From NCBI GenBank assembly GCA_014904845.1, contig MU119406.1:1-64000 (forward strand): a stretch of DNA of 64,000 nucleotides. Direction: 5' to 3'. The DNA is from Acephala macrosclerotiorum. Taxonomy: Eukaryota; Ascomycota; Leotiomycetes; Helotiales; Mollisiaceae. The notes beneath the pieces are model-generated. The model did no database searches. It was not told where the DNA came from and saw only the letters and a list, made by a program, of their open reading frames with translations. Shown one piece after another: positions 15,701-28,133 of the stretch. A program made the translations under genes and the position numbers. Positions within the stretch are counted from its first letter, which is position 1. Each line of letters starts with the position of its first letter.

Positions 15701-16948
15701 TCGTTAAATTATTAAATTTTTAAAAATCGATATATATTTTTTTCGTATTATTTATTTTAAACGCGAATAATATCGAATTTTTTATTAAAAAACTCGATTT
15801 TTTAATATATTTTTTTTTTAATTTTTTATTAATATATTTTTTAAACGTTTTTAAATCGTTTTTTAAAATTCGATATAAAAATAAAAATAGTAATTTTAAT
15901 TTTTTTTTTAATAATATTTTGTAATTCTATTTTTAATATTTAAATAAAATTTTTATTTTTAATTTATTTTCGAACAAATTTTTATAATTGTAATATTTTT
16001 TTAATATTTTTACTCGTTTAAAAAAATAATATAAATTTTTTTTTAATTTTCGTTTATAGTATTTTTTTTAAATTAATCGATAATTAAATTATAATATTTT
16101 ATTTATAATATTTTTAATATAATAATATAAAATATATTAATAATATTAAATTATATTATTTTAATATATTTTTAATATATCGTTATTTTTTATTTATTAA
16201 TTTTTATATTAATTTTATTTTTTTCTAATAAATTTTTATTTATTATTAATATTTTATATTTAAAATCTTTAATTTAAATATTATTTTTATAAATATAATT
16301 ATTACGTATTAATTTATATATTTATTTTATTTTTAATATAAATTATAATAATTTAATAAACGATTTTTTATAAAAATAATTAATTTATATATTTATTAAA
16401 ATTTATATTTTAAAAATTTCATTTTAATTTTATAATAATTTTTTTCGATTAATATTAAAATTAATAAAAAGTTTTTTATTTTTAAAATATATTATATATA
16501 ATATTTTATTTTATTTATTTATTTTTATTTAATATTTTAATAATTTTTTTTATTTAAATTTTTTTAACGTTAATATTTTTTCATTATATAATATTTTTAT
16601 ATTCGTATATTATTATTATTGAATTTATATTAAATTATTATCGTTTTTTTATATTACGTATTATATTTATTCGATCTTCGAATAATCTTTCGATTAATAT
16701 ATTTTTTTTTTAATAATTTGCCGTTTTTTTAATATTAATTATATAATATATTATTCGTTTTTAATATTAAATTTTTCGTATAAATTTTATATTTTTTTCG
16801 TATAATTATTTTTTTATTATTATTTATCGAGTTAATTTTATATTTATTTAACGTTATATTAATATAATATAAAATTAATTTATTAATTTAATTATTTTTT
16901 ATCGTTTTTTTTTTTTTTATTTTTTTTAATTTTAATTTTAAATTTTTT

Positions 16949-16951
<3 letters not shown>

Positions 16952-17009
<58 letters not shown>
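16952..17009. repeat. Homopolymer tract of 58 T
   Basis: An uninterrupted run of T inside the LTR retrotransposon, bordered by further T-rich sequence up to about 17,045. It equals poly-A on the presumed coding strand, near the 5' end of the element where gag would lie. The exact length may be affected by sequencing or assembly slippage. Confidence 0.9.
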
Positions 17010-17846
17010 CGTATATTTTTTTTTATTTTTTTTTTTTTTTTTTTTATAGTATTAACGTATTTTTTTTTCAAATATGATTTTTTTTTTTATATAAATTTAT
17101 TCGATATTTTAAAAGTTCGTAAATAAAATAAAATCTTTTTTTACGACGTCGTTTTAATTCGTCGAAAAATATATTTTTTTAAAAAATTATATCGATTTTT
17201 ATAAATTGTAATTAATAATTTTTCAATTTTAAATTCTTTTTATTATTTTTTTCTTTTTCGAACTTTAATAAATATCGTTTTTTTTTTTTAAATATTCGTT
17301 CGTAAAATCGATTATTTATTTAAATCGCTATATTTATTATATTTTAAAATATTTTCAATTTATTATATCGAATTAATTCGTTTTAATCGAATTTTTAAAT
17401 TCAATATAAAATTATCGTATAAAAATATTTTTTTATTAATTAATTCTATTTATAAATTATTAAAACTCGATGACATAAATAAAAACGATTTTTCTTTATT
17501 TTAAAATTTATAATTTTCGTTTAACGATTTATTTTTCGTTTATATATTTAAATACTTTCGTAATTTTATTTTTAAATCTATTAAAAATAATAAAAATTTC
17601 TATAATTAATAATTTTTATTAAACGATTTTATTATTATTAAAATATATTCTCATTAAACTTAAAATAAAATTAATATTATATAAAATAAACACGTAATTT
17701 ATTTCGAATTTTATTAAATAATTCGAGTATTTTAATTTTAATTTTAATAAAAAATTTTATATTATATTTTAATAATATAAATTTTATAATATTTTTAAAT
17801 ATAAATAAAACTATTTAATTAATATTATTAAAAGCGATATTTAAAA

Positions 17847-18172
17847 TATAACGAATTAATTATTAAACGTATCGTCGATTGAAATTATATAATAAAAATT
17901 AAAAAATTCGAATAAAATCGTTATTAATTATTAATTAAATTATTAAATTAATTTATTTGAATTAAATACGAAGTTTTTATTTATTAAAAAAATTTATTAT
18001 TTATATAAAACTTTCGTACTTATTAAAATCTTTATTTATAGAGTTTTCAATTAATTCAAAGTTTCATTTTCTAGAGTTTTATTACGTGATATAAATCTCG
18101 TGATTTGCATATCGAGTTTTACTCGTTTCGCTAATTTTATAGTTTTTACTAGTTTTTATATAACTCGTAACA
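17847..18172 (-). repeat. LTR (right copy, 326 bp)
   Basis: Partner of 12,403-12,728. It is slightly less mutated: it keeps tttgcatatcg, ttctagagtttt and the terminal CA that the other copy has lost. If the element lies on the minus strand this is the 5' LTR. Confidence 0.85.
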
Positions 18173-18432
18173 AATTAATTCGATTATTATATCGAGTATT
18201 TTTATTATAATATTTATAATTTATAAAATATAATTCGATCGTATTTTAATAAATTTTTTTTTTTAATTATCAAATTTTTAAAAATCGTTTTTATTTTTAT
18301 TTAAAATAAAATCGTATTATAAACGTTTTTATATATAATTTAAAAATTTAATAAAAATCGAAAAAACGTTTAATAATATTTTAATACGTTTTAATAAATA
18401 TAATAAAATTTATTACGTATAATAATTTTCGT
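18173..18432 (+). repeat. Right arm of the inverted duplication (continuation after the nested element)
   Basis: Positions 18,325-18,432 match the reverse complement of 4,181-4,280, including the distinctive words aaacgttttttcg and acgtattaaaatatt. Lying directly after the 3' boundary of the LTR element, it reads as the far part of the repeat that the retrotransposon split. Confidence 0.6.
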
Positions 18433-18741
18433 TTATATATTTAAATTATAATAAATATAATTATATTTTGTTAATTAAATATTCGATTTTAATATTTTTT
18501 AATTTTAAAATTTAATTTTACGATTTTAATTATTTTATTAAAAAAAAATTTTTCGTAAATTTTTAATAATAAAATTTATTAATAAATATAATTAAAAATA
18601 GATTTTAATAAGTTTTAAATTTAATATTTATATAAATATATTTAATAAATTTTTATAAAAATAATTAATTTTTTATCGAAATTAAATATTATTTAATTTT
18701 CGTAATTAAATTTTTTTAATAATTTTTTAATTTTTAATTTT

Positions 18742-18862
18742 TATTACGTAAAAAAACTCGAGATTAAATAATATAATTTAATTTATCGAGTTTAATTTTT
18801 ATATTATAATTTTATAAAATAAATTATTTTTTATTATATATATTATTTTTTTAATAAATAAT
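18742..18862 (+). repeat. Direct repeat, candidate left LTR of a second element
   Basis: The sequence from tattacgtaaaaaaac through the tattatttttttaataa tail recurs at 26,696-26,800. This copy holds about 14 extra bases containing tatcgag. The copies lie about 8 kb apart in the same orientation and bracket an A-rich interior, so they could be the LTRs of a plus-strand retrotransposon. Termini and a target duplication could not be fixed. Confidence 0.55.
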
Positions 18863-19345
18863 AATAATATTAATTTATTCGTTTTAAAATTTTATATTTA
18901 TTTCGAAACGCGATTTTAACGATTTTTTATTTATCGTTTTATTTTTTAATAATTAATATATTAATCGTATACGATTTTTAAAAATTTTAACGAATTAAAA
19001 ATAAATACGTTAATAATTTCGAATTCTCGTTTATTTTATTTTAATTTTATTTTTAAAATTAAAAAATATTTTTATTTTAAACGTATAAATTCAAAATAAA
19101 ATTAATTTTAATACGATTTTTAAAACGTTTATTATAATCGTTAAAATTATTATATTAATTCGAAAATCGAAAAATATATTTAAAAATAAAAAAATAATTA
19201 ATTTATTATTCGAAATACTCGAAATCGAAAATAACGATTAATATAATAATTAATAAAATAATTTTATATTTAAAATATTATTTTTATTATTTTTTAAATT
19301 TAAATATAAAATATATCGAACGATAATAAACGTTATATTTTTATT

Positions 19346-19392
<47 letters not shown>

Positions 19393-22300
19393 TTATATTC
19401 TCGATCGCGATCGCGATAATAATAATAATAATTAAAATTTTATCGATAAAAATTTTATTAATATAAAATAAAAATTAAAAAATATAAATTATTTTAATTT
19501 AAATTTAAATTTTTTTTACAATAAAAATAATTATATTATAATTAAATAAAATGTTTATTAACGCAATATTTATTTTTTTATAAATTAAATTAAAAATAAT
19601 ATTATTAAATTACGCGTTTTAATTATTAAATAAAAGTTTTATATTTATTTTTATAGTATAATTTTAATATAATATTTTAATAAATTATTTAAACTCGAAA
19701 AAAAAAAAATTTTTAAATTCGATTAAAATAACGTTTTTATATAAATTAACGCGTTTATTTATAAATTTAAAATAGTTTTAATTCCGATTTTATATAAGTT
19801 TTTAAAATAAATATATTTAAAAAATAATACTCGTAATAAAAAAAACGTTTAAAAATATATATTAAATATTATTTATATTATAAAAATAATAAATTTTAAA
19901 TAATATAAATTTAAAATTTTATAAAATAAATAATAACGAAAATATAAATTTAAAAAAATAATTTTAAAAAAAAATAACGTTTTATTAAATTTAATAATAA
20001 TAATAATAAATACGATTTCGAATTTAAAAAATTAAATAATTTTAATTTAATTTTTCGTTAAAATTTAAAATAATTTAAATTGTAATTTAAATTTTTTATA
20101 TTTTATATAAATTTTGATTAATTTTTTTTTTCGATTAAATTTTTTAATAAAACAAATTAATTTATAATAAAAAATTATTATAAAAACTTATTTTATTATT
20201 ATTAAAATTTAAACTCGTATTATTAATATCGATAATAAAATTCGAAAAAATCGAAAATAATAAATTTATTTACAAATTAATTTTTTACGAAAATTAATAA
20301 AATTTTAATAATAATAATTATAATTTTAAATAATATTATTAATACGACGACGTATATTAAATCGACGACGATTTTTACGATATTTTATAAAAACTAAAAC
20401 TAATTATAATAAAAAACTAAAAAAATAAAAAAAAATTTATTATTAAAAAATTAAATTTTAATTCGATATAATTCGAAATTTTAATTAAAAAAAAAATTAT
20501 TATTAATATAATTTATTTTATTAATACTATTAAAAAAACTTTTTATTATAAATACAAAAAAAACTTTTTATTAAAAATTTAATTATTTAAATATATTTAT
20601 AAAAATTTTTATAATATCGATCAATTTTATTAAATTTTTTTATTAAAAACCAAAGAAATTAATAAATATAATATTAATAATATACGAGAAATTAATAAAT
20701 ATAATAAATAATTTTTCGTTTTAACGATTTATCGAAATAATTTTTATAAGAATTTCGAATAATTTTATAATAAAATATATATACGTAATAATAAAAATTA
20801 AATTAAAAATAAATAACGAATTATATAAAATATATATTAATTATTTTCGTTTTTTAATTAATAAAAAATAAATATAATTTGTATTAAATTTATTTATCGA
20901 TAAATTCGAATTAATTATAATTTTAAAAATCGACGAATTAATAAAATTTAATAAATGAATTATTTTTATAATATATATATTCGAAATAATTAAAAAATAA
21001 AATATATTTAATAAAATTAAAATTCGTATATAAATAATTAAAAATTTCGATTTTAAATTTTTTTTAAATAACGAGTTTTTATATTTATATTAAAGAAAAT
21101 TAAATTATAAAAATTATATATTTATTATTAATTTATACGAAAATTTAATTATATTAATTTAAATTTTTATAAAAAGTTTTATACGTAAAAAATATTATAA
21201 TTTTATTTCGAAAAATCGTTATAATATTAATTATATATTTTTTATTATTTAAAAATCGTTAATTTATATTTAGTATTTAATACGTACGTATTTATAATAC
21301 TATTATAAATAAAATAAACTTTGTTATCATTATAAATTTAAATTTTATTAATTTATTAATTAAATAAAAAATTAAATTAAAAATATATTAAAAATATAAA
21401 AAAAACGATTATTATATAATCGAATTAATTTCGAATAAAAACAAATAAAATTTAAACGAAATTATTATATTTATAAATAAAAAAATATTAAAATAATAAT
21501 TAATTATTTTTTAATAATATTATTAAATTAATCGACGTTTTAAAAATCGTACTAAATAATAGTATTTATATATACGTCGTAAATTTAAAATTCGTAATTT
21601 AATTCGAAATTTTAATTAATAAATTTATAGTTTATTAAATTAATAAAAATTTTATTAATTTTTTATTTAAATTATATATATTTATTTTATTAATCGAAAA
21701 TTAATAAAATATAAAAATTATTAATAATAAATATTTTATTAATATAAAAAATTAAAAAATATTAATAAGATATTCGATATTATATATAATAAAAATAATT
21801 CGAATAAATAATTTAATTAATATTTTTTAATTATTTTGTATTTATAATTTAAAAAATAATTAAAAAAAAATTATATTTTCGTTTTATTATTAATATAAAA
21901 CTTATTAATAAAATAACGATTTTTAACGCGTATTCGATATTATATTAAAAAAAGATTATAAAAACTTTTAAAAATATAATTTATATTACGATTATTAACG
22001 AATTATAATTTTTTTATTAATTTTTAATTCGAAAAAATTATTAATTATTATAATTTAAAACGTTTTAAAATAATTTTTTAAAATTTTAAAAAAAAATTTA
22101 TTTACGTTTAACGAATTATAAATTTAAAACTTCGATTATATTACTATTTTATTAAAAATTTTATTAATAATATAATTATTTTTTTAAAAATATTAAAAAA
22201 TTATTTTCGATATTTATATAAAATATTTATTTTATTTGTAAAAATATATTTATATTTATTTTTATTAAAATCTTTTTTAAAATATTCGTCGATTTATTTT

Positions 22301-25300
22301 TTTAATTATTATATAAACGAATTTAAAATATTTATAATCGAAAAACGAATAATAATAATTAAAAATTTCGTTTTTTTCGAAATTTTAAAATTTTTAAAAA
22401 TATATTTAAAAATAATAAATTAATTTCGATTTTATATATTATTTTACGTGTAAATATTAAAATTATTATAATAATATAAAATATAAATATTTATATAAAA
22501 AAAAAAATTTTATTTACGTATTATATAAAAATTTATAAATTAAAAAAAAATATTATAAAAAAAAATTTAAATTTATTTATTAAATAAACGTATATTAATT
22601 TATTATAATTTAAATAAATTATTTTTTTTAAAAAATAATTTTTTTAAAAACGATTTTAAAATTATAATTTTTTATTTTAAAAAAAATAATATTTTAATTT
22701 ATTAATTTTTACGATTTAATTCGTATTATTTTTAAATAAATTATTTTTTTTTATTGAAAAATATTATTATTTTATTAAATTCGAAATAATATATTTAATA
22801 TATATTTATAAAAAACTTCGAATTATAATTTAAAATAATAAACGTTTTATTTAAATTTTTAATACTATTAAAACTAATATAAAACTCGTTACGATTTTCG
22901 AATATTTTTTTTAATTTAATCTCGAAATAAAATACATTTTTAAAAAATTAAATATTATATCGAATATTTTAAATAAATTTAAAACTATTTTTTTAAAAAA
23001 TATTTTTAAAAATAATACTTTAAATAATTTTTATTGATTTTTAAAAATTATTATTAATTTAAAATACAAATTACAATTTATAAAAAATTATATTAAAAAT
23101 TATTATTTTTATAAAATTTTAAAATTTTTCGATTAAAAAAAAAATAAATTAATTTTTCGAGAAATTTAAATCGATAATTTTTTTTTTTATATTCTTTATA
23201 AAAATTTTAATCGTTTTTATATTTCGAAAATTTATAATAAATATTATTTCGATCTCGAAAAAATAAAATAAAAATTATCGAATTTCGTAATTTATAAATT
23301 AACGAAAAAATTAATCGAATATTTAATTTATTATTTAAATTATTTTTATAATAAAATTTTATAATTTTTAATATACGAGTTTTTATAATTAATTTATATT
23401 AAATTAAAACTTTTTATAGTAATTACAATTAATTTTATTTTTAATTTTTTAATTATTAAAATAATTACTTTATAAAAAATTAAAAATTTCTATTTTTTTA
23501 ATTATTTAATATTAATATTTTATAAGTTTTTTAAAAAAAAATTATTTATTTTAAAATATATTATATATATAATCGAAAATTAAATTAAGATTTTAATTAT
23601 AATATTCGTATTTTATAATTAAAAAATATTAAATAATATTATTTTTAATCGAAATAAAAAATTCGTTTTAAATTTATAAATATAAAATTATAAATATTTA
23701 TTATTTACTATTTATAAACAAATAAATTATTAAAACGAATTATATAAAAAATTAAAATCGATTTTTATTATTTTATTATATTTTATTTTAATTAATTATA
23801 AACGAATTATATTATTTTATATTAAATTATTATTAATAATATATTTATAATAATTATTAATATTAATTAAAACGAAATTATTATTAATTTTATTATTATA
23901 TTTAAATTTAAAATTAATAAAATAATAAATCGATTTTTTTTATTAAAAAATATATCGATTATTTTATATATAAATTATAATTATTTTTATCGTTTATTTA
24001 TATTTTATATTAAAAAATAAAAATTAATATAATAAATTAAAATTAAATATTATAAAATTAATTAACGTCGATTTAAATAATAAATATAATAATAATTAAA
24101 AAATTTAAAAATTTAAAAAAATCGTTAATAAAAAATATATTTAATATAATAATAAAAATAATTTTAAATATTTAATCAAATAAAAAATTATAATAATATA
24201 TAGAATTAATAATATAAAATCGAATTATTTAAAAATATAATCGAATTTATTTAAAAATATAAAATTCGCGTATTAAAATTTTTAATTCGAACTCGTATAT
24301 ATATTCGTTTAAAAAATTAATCTCGAGTTTAATAATAAAAAATTAAATAATTATATAAATTTTAAAATTATTTTAAAAAAATTTATATAATTTTAATCGA
24401 TTGAAAAAATTTATTTTTAAATTTATTATATTTATTTTATTTATTAATATAATTTTATTTATTTATAATTTATTTATTTTTAATATATAAAAATAATAAA
24501 TTCGTTTTCGATTATAAAATGTTTTACGAATTTTATTATAAATATAAAATAAATTTTTTAAAAATTTTATTATTATTCGTATTTAATTTTTTAATTTTTT
24601 TATTAAATTTTAAAAAAAAAATTTTAATTTTTTTAATAATTTTATTAGTTTTTCTATTTAAATTCGATAATATTTTATTAAATTTTTTTATAATATATTA
24701 ATTTTTTTAAATATATATAAAAAAATTCTTTTGAATTTTTTTAATAAAAAAATATAAATTTAATATTTTAATTTTTTAAATTTTTTAATTAAAAAAAAAT
24801 ATCGAATTATTTATTATAAAAATTTTAATAATAAATTATTTATTTAATTTTAAATCGATAAATTCTATATTAAATATAGCGATTTTTTTAATAATTTAAA
24901 ATTTTTTATTAAACGATTATTTATTAATTTAATAAATTAAAAACGAATTCAAATATTTTATTTTAATTAAATATTAATAAAATTTTTAAAATAATAAAAC
25001 GAGTATAAAAAATTAAAATAAAAATAATTCGAAAATTAAATTATAAAATATATTTAATAATAATTTAATTAATTAAAATTATAAACGATATATTAATAAA
25101 TTTATTAAAATTAATAAATACTTTAATAATGAAATTTTTAATACTCGAAAATACGAAATTAATTATTAAAATTAATATTAAAAACTATAATTTTTTATTA
25201 TAATTCGCGAGAAATTTTTTTTTAAATTATATTAAAAACAATATAAAATATAAATTTAAAAAAAACATCGAAAATAATATAAACGAATTATTTCGTTTTA

Positions 25301-26695
25301 TAAAATAATTTAAAATTTAATAATATTTATCGTTAATTTAATTATTTTTAAAAATTAAATTTTATAACGATAAATAATAACAAGTTTAACGTTTTAAAAA
25401 AAATTAAAAAAATTTCTAAAATTCGTACGCAAATTATATCGATTATTACGATAAATTACACGATAATTAATTTAAATATTTTACGATTTTTATTAATTTT
25501 TAGTATTTTTATTAAAATAAAATAAAATTAATTAAAAATACTCGAAATAAACGTAATAAATATTAATAAAAAAATCGAAAACGAAAACGTAAAAATTAAT
25601 AAAATTACTATTTTTAAAAAATATAATTTATTTTTCGATATAAATATTATAAAAACTAACGATTTAAATTGATTATACAAATATTAAAAAACATTATAAA
25701 ATTTATTAATAAATATTTTTAATATTAAAATTTAAAAAAAAAAAAAATTTTAAAAATTTTAAAAAAATTTATTCGATTTTATTTCGAATAAAATATTAAT
25801 TAAAATAAAAATTTTAATCGAAATAATTAATAAAACTTTAAAAATACGAGTTTATCGTTCTCGAGATATAAAAAATTAATAAAAATCGTAATACGAAAAA
25901 TACTTCGATTTTAAAACTTTAAAATACGTCGAAAGAATTACAAATATATTTATATAAAATATTTTATTATCGGATTTATAAACGGATTACGTTTTACAAA
26001 TATTTACTTTAAAATACAATAAAATAAAAAGTTTAATAACGAGTTAATTTTTTTTTTATAAAACGATTATAATATTATAAAATAATTTTCGATTATTAAA
26101 TAATTAAATTAATTTTTATTATTTATTTCGATAATATATTATTTTTAAATTAATTTCGAAAAAAATAATTTTAATATATAATAATACTATTTATTATTAA
26201 TATTATAATTATTTTAATTTTATTAATAATATATTTCTCGCGATTTTATATTTTATTAAAACTTTTTTAATTATTATTTAAATAATTTTTTATAAAAATA
26301 ATATTAATAAAATCGAAATTATAAATAATTTATTTAATCGATATTTATTTTTATAAATTAATATAAAACTTTATTAAAATATTATATTAATTTATAAAAT
26401 CGATATTTTAATTTTTAAAATTAATATTTTTATTTTTTAAATATATTTAACGTCGATAAATTTTATACGTTTTATTATTATATTAAAATTTATTATTTTT
26501 TTTTTAAATTTCTTAAAATTTTATCGACGAATTAATACAAAAAAAAAATATAAAAATTATTAATAAAAGAATAAAAAATCGATTAAAAAATAAAAATTTT
26601 ATAATTATTTCGAGTTTTAAATAAAATAAAATAAAAATTTTATAAAAAATTTTTAATTTTATAAAAACGTGAAAATTTTTTAAAAAACGATATTT
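18863..26695 (+). mobile_element. A-rich interior between the 18.7-kb and 26.7-kb repeats, candidate second retrotransposon
   Basis: About 7.8 kb of A-rich, RIP-mutated sequence without readable proteins. The strand bias is opposite to that of the 12.4-18.2 kb element. It is interpreted as the interior of a decayed element only because direct repeats flank it. It could equally hold several nested fragments. Confidence 0.35.
19348..19390. repeat. (TAA)n microsatellite
   Basis: About fourteen TAA/ATA units in a row. They are followed at 19,401-19,416 by the CpG-rich palindromic stretch tcgatcgcgatcgcga, the most GC-dense spot in this part of the AT block. Confidence 0.9.
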
Positions 26696-26800
26696 TATTA
26701 CGTAAAAAAACTTAAAATCAAATAATATAATTTAATTTTTATATTATAATTTTATAAAATAAATTATTTTTTATTATATATATTATTTTTTTAATAATTT
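26696..26800 (+). repeat. Direct repeat, candidate right LTR of a second element
   Basis: Matches 18,742-18,862 through attacgtaaaaaaact and the shared attttataaaataaatta and tattatatatattat words, with one internal gap. Weak similarity may continue to about 26,840. Confidence 0.55.
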
Positions 26801-27599
26801 TTAATAAAAATAATAAATCTCGTTTTAAATTGTTATTTTTTAATAATTAAAAAAAAATTCGAAAATATTAATATTATTTTTTAAATTTATTTTATTTTTA
26901 AATCGATTATATTTTTTTATAAATTAAATTTTTTTATTAAATTTATTTTTATAATTTTTTTATATACTAATTTTAAATTTTTTTTTTATTTATTATATTT
27001 TTTTTTATTTATAAAATTTTATATATTTTTTTTTTAAATTTTTTTTTTTAAATATTTTTTTTATTTATTTTAAAAAAAAAATTTCGTATTTTATTTATAA
27101 TTTATAATTTTAATTGTTTTTAATTTTAAAATTTTATATTTATTTTAATATATATTATATTAAATTAAAAAATAAAAAAATTAATAAAAAAAAATTTTTA
27201 ATTAAAATCGTATTTTAAAAAAATATTATTATATTTTTAAAAAATATTTTATCGAATTATATTATATTTAGTAAATATAATAATTTAACGAATTTTTATA
27301 TCGAGTTTATAAAAATTATTTTAAAATTATTTAATAAATTATAATAAAATACTCGTTATTAATATACGATAAAACGTAAAATAAAAAATCAATTAATTTT
27401 AAATCGAAAAAAATAAAACGAATATAAAATCGTAATATTTTTTGAAAATTTAATAGTTTTTTTTAATATAAATAAAAAAAAATTTTACGTTTAATTAAAT
27501 TAATAAATTATATATAATTTAAATTTTTTTATTCGATCGATTTTATTTAATTATTATTTCTTCGTAAATAATTTTATTATTTTATAATCGAATAAGTTT

Positions 27600-27815
27600 A
27601 ATTATTAATTAATATTAATACGTTTAAAATAATTATAAAATATTAAAATTTTATTTTATTTATTTTTTTTCAAAGAAAATATTTATTTATTTATATAATT
27701 AAATAATATAAACGTAAAATTAAAAAATGGACGCGAAAGCAATTATTATTAAAAGTAATAAAAATCATAGTCAGGATTATCCAGTCGATCGCCTAAGCGA
27801 TCACCTGATTGAACC
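27600..27815 (+). repeat. Third copy of the right-arm end, largely free of RIP at its 3' side
   Basis: Aligns in direct orientation with about 8,610-8,850. Shared words include attaatacgttt, atatttatttatttatataa and attaaaaaat. From about 27,728 this copy becomes normal in composition. Where it reads gcctaagcgatcacctgatt (27,791-27,810), the 8.8-kb copy reads a version with nearly every C as T and G as A. It shows what part of the family looked like before RIP. The copy runs into the promoter of the NLR gene. Confidence 0.7.
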
Positions 27816-27842
27816 GACACGTGCCACGTAAATAACACGTGA
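27787..27842. promoter_or_regulatory. Palindrome and CACGTG cluster upstream of the NLR gene
   Basis: GATCGC-ctaa-GCGATC (27,787-27,802) is a perfect 6-bp inverted repeat. It is followed by two CACGTG E-box cores (near 27,818 and 27,836) separated by another ACGT. These sit about 300 bp upstream of the predicted NLR start, inside or next to the unmutated repeat copy. A role in bHLH binding is inferred only from the motif. Confidence 0.45.
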
Positions 27843-28133
27843 CTTAATAAAAGTTGATATTAGTCCTTAAAGCGAACGACCAATAATAAAATTTAAAAAT
27901 ATAAATAAAATCGAAGACTTAATAGCTCCTTTGCGAGGCCTGCTTGAGGTATCGATGAACAGATCAAAGAAGCTCCGCTATTGGGAAACACGTGTTTAAC
28001 TGCAATTGGTCCATATTTTTTCTTTTACATAAACAGATAAAAGCAGCATTCAACTTAAACTCTACTTTAATATGCTTTCTCGAACCTAGCCGCAAAGGTT
28101 CGTTCTTCGAATATTGATTAGACTCGATTAAAC

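Larger units (their letters stand above)
12403..18172 (-). mobile_element. RIP-ruined full-length LTR retrotransposon
   Basis: Two direct repeats of exactly 326 bp (12,403-12,728 and 17,847-18,172) bound a 5,118-bp interior. The repeats begin tataacga, which reads as a mutated TGTAACGA, and end cgtaata or cgtaaca, giving the TG...CA termini of LTRs. Five bases on each side, GATTA (12,398-12,402) and AATTA (18,173-18,177), fit a target-site duplication with one G-to-A change. The minus strand is inferred. In that orientation the interior ends in an A-rich tract (complement of 12,729-12,745) where the polypurine tract should be, and the coding strand is A-rich. The length suits a Gypsy or Copia element, but no reverse transcriptase can be read. 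Confidence 0.85.
1..27727. repeat. RIP-degraded, AT-saturated transposon block
   Basis: The sequence is almost entirely A and T, with no credible open reading frame and no recognisable protein. The few C and G residues sit overwhelmingly in CpG (acga, tcga and cgta words). CpA, CpC and CpT are nearly absent. This is the product expected from RIP acting on repeats in Pezizomycotina, and homologous copies inside the block differ mainly by C/T and G/A changes. The + strand is T-rich between about 12.7 and 17.8 kb and A-rich between about 19 and 26 kb, which suggests elements in opposite orientations. Normal base composition resumes abruptly at about 27,730. Confidence 0.93.

Noticed and set aside
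24519..24701. 60-codon hydrophobic open frame in the AT block
   Set aside because: Only F, L, I, K and N-rich residues from AT-rich DNA; no stop by chance, no homology signal and no gene context.
1..27727. Mitochondrial DNA or centromere as explanation for the AT block
   Set aside because: No mitochondrial genes or rRNAs are readable, CpG remains frequent, and paired repeats with LTR structure point to RIP-mutated transposons. A centromeric position cannot be excluded from sequence alone.
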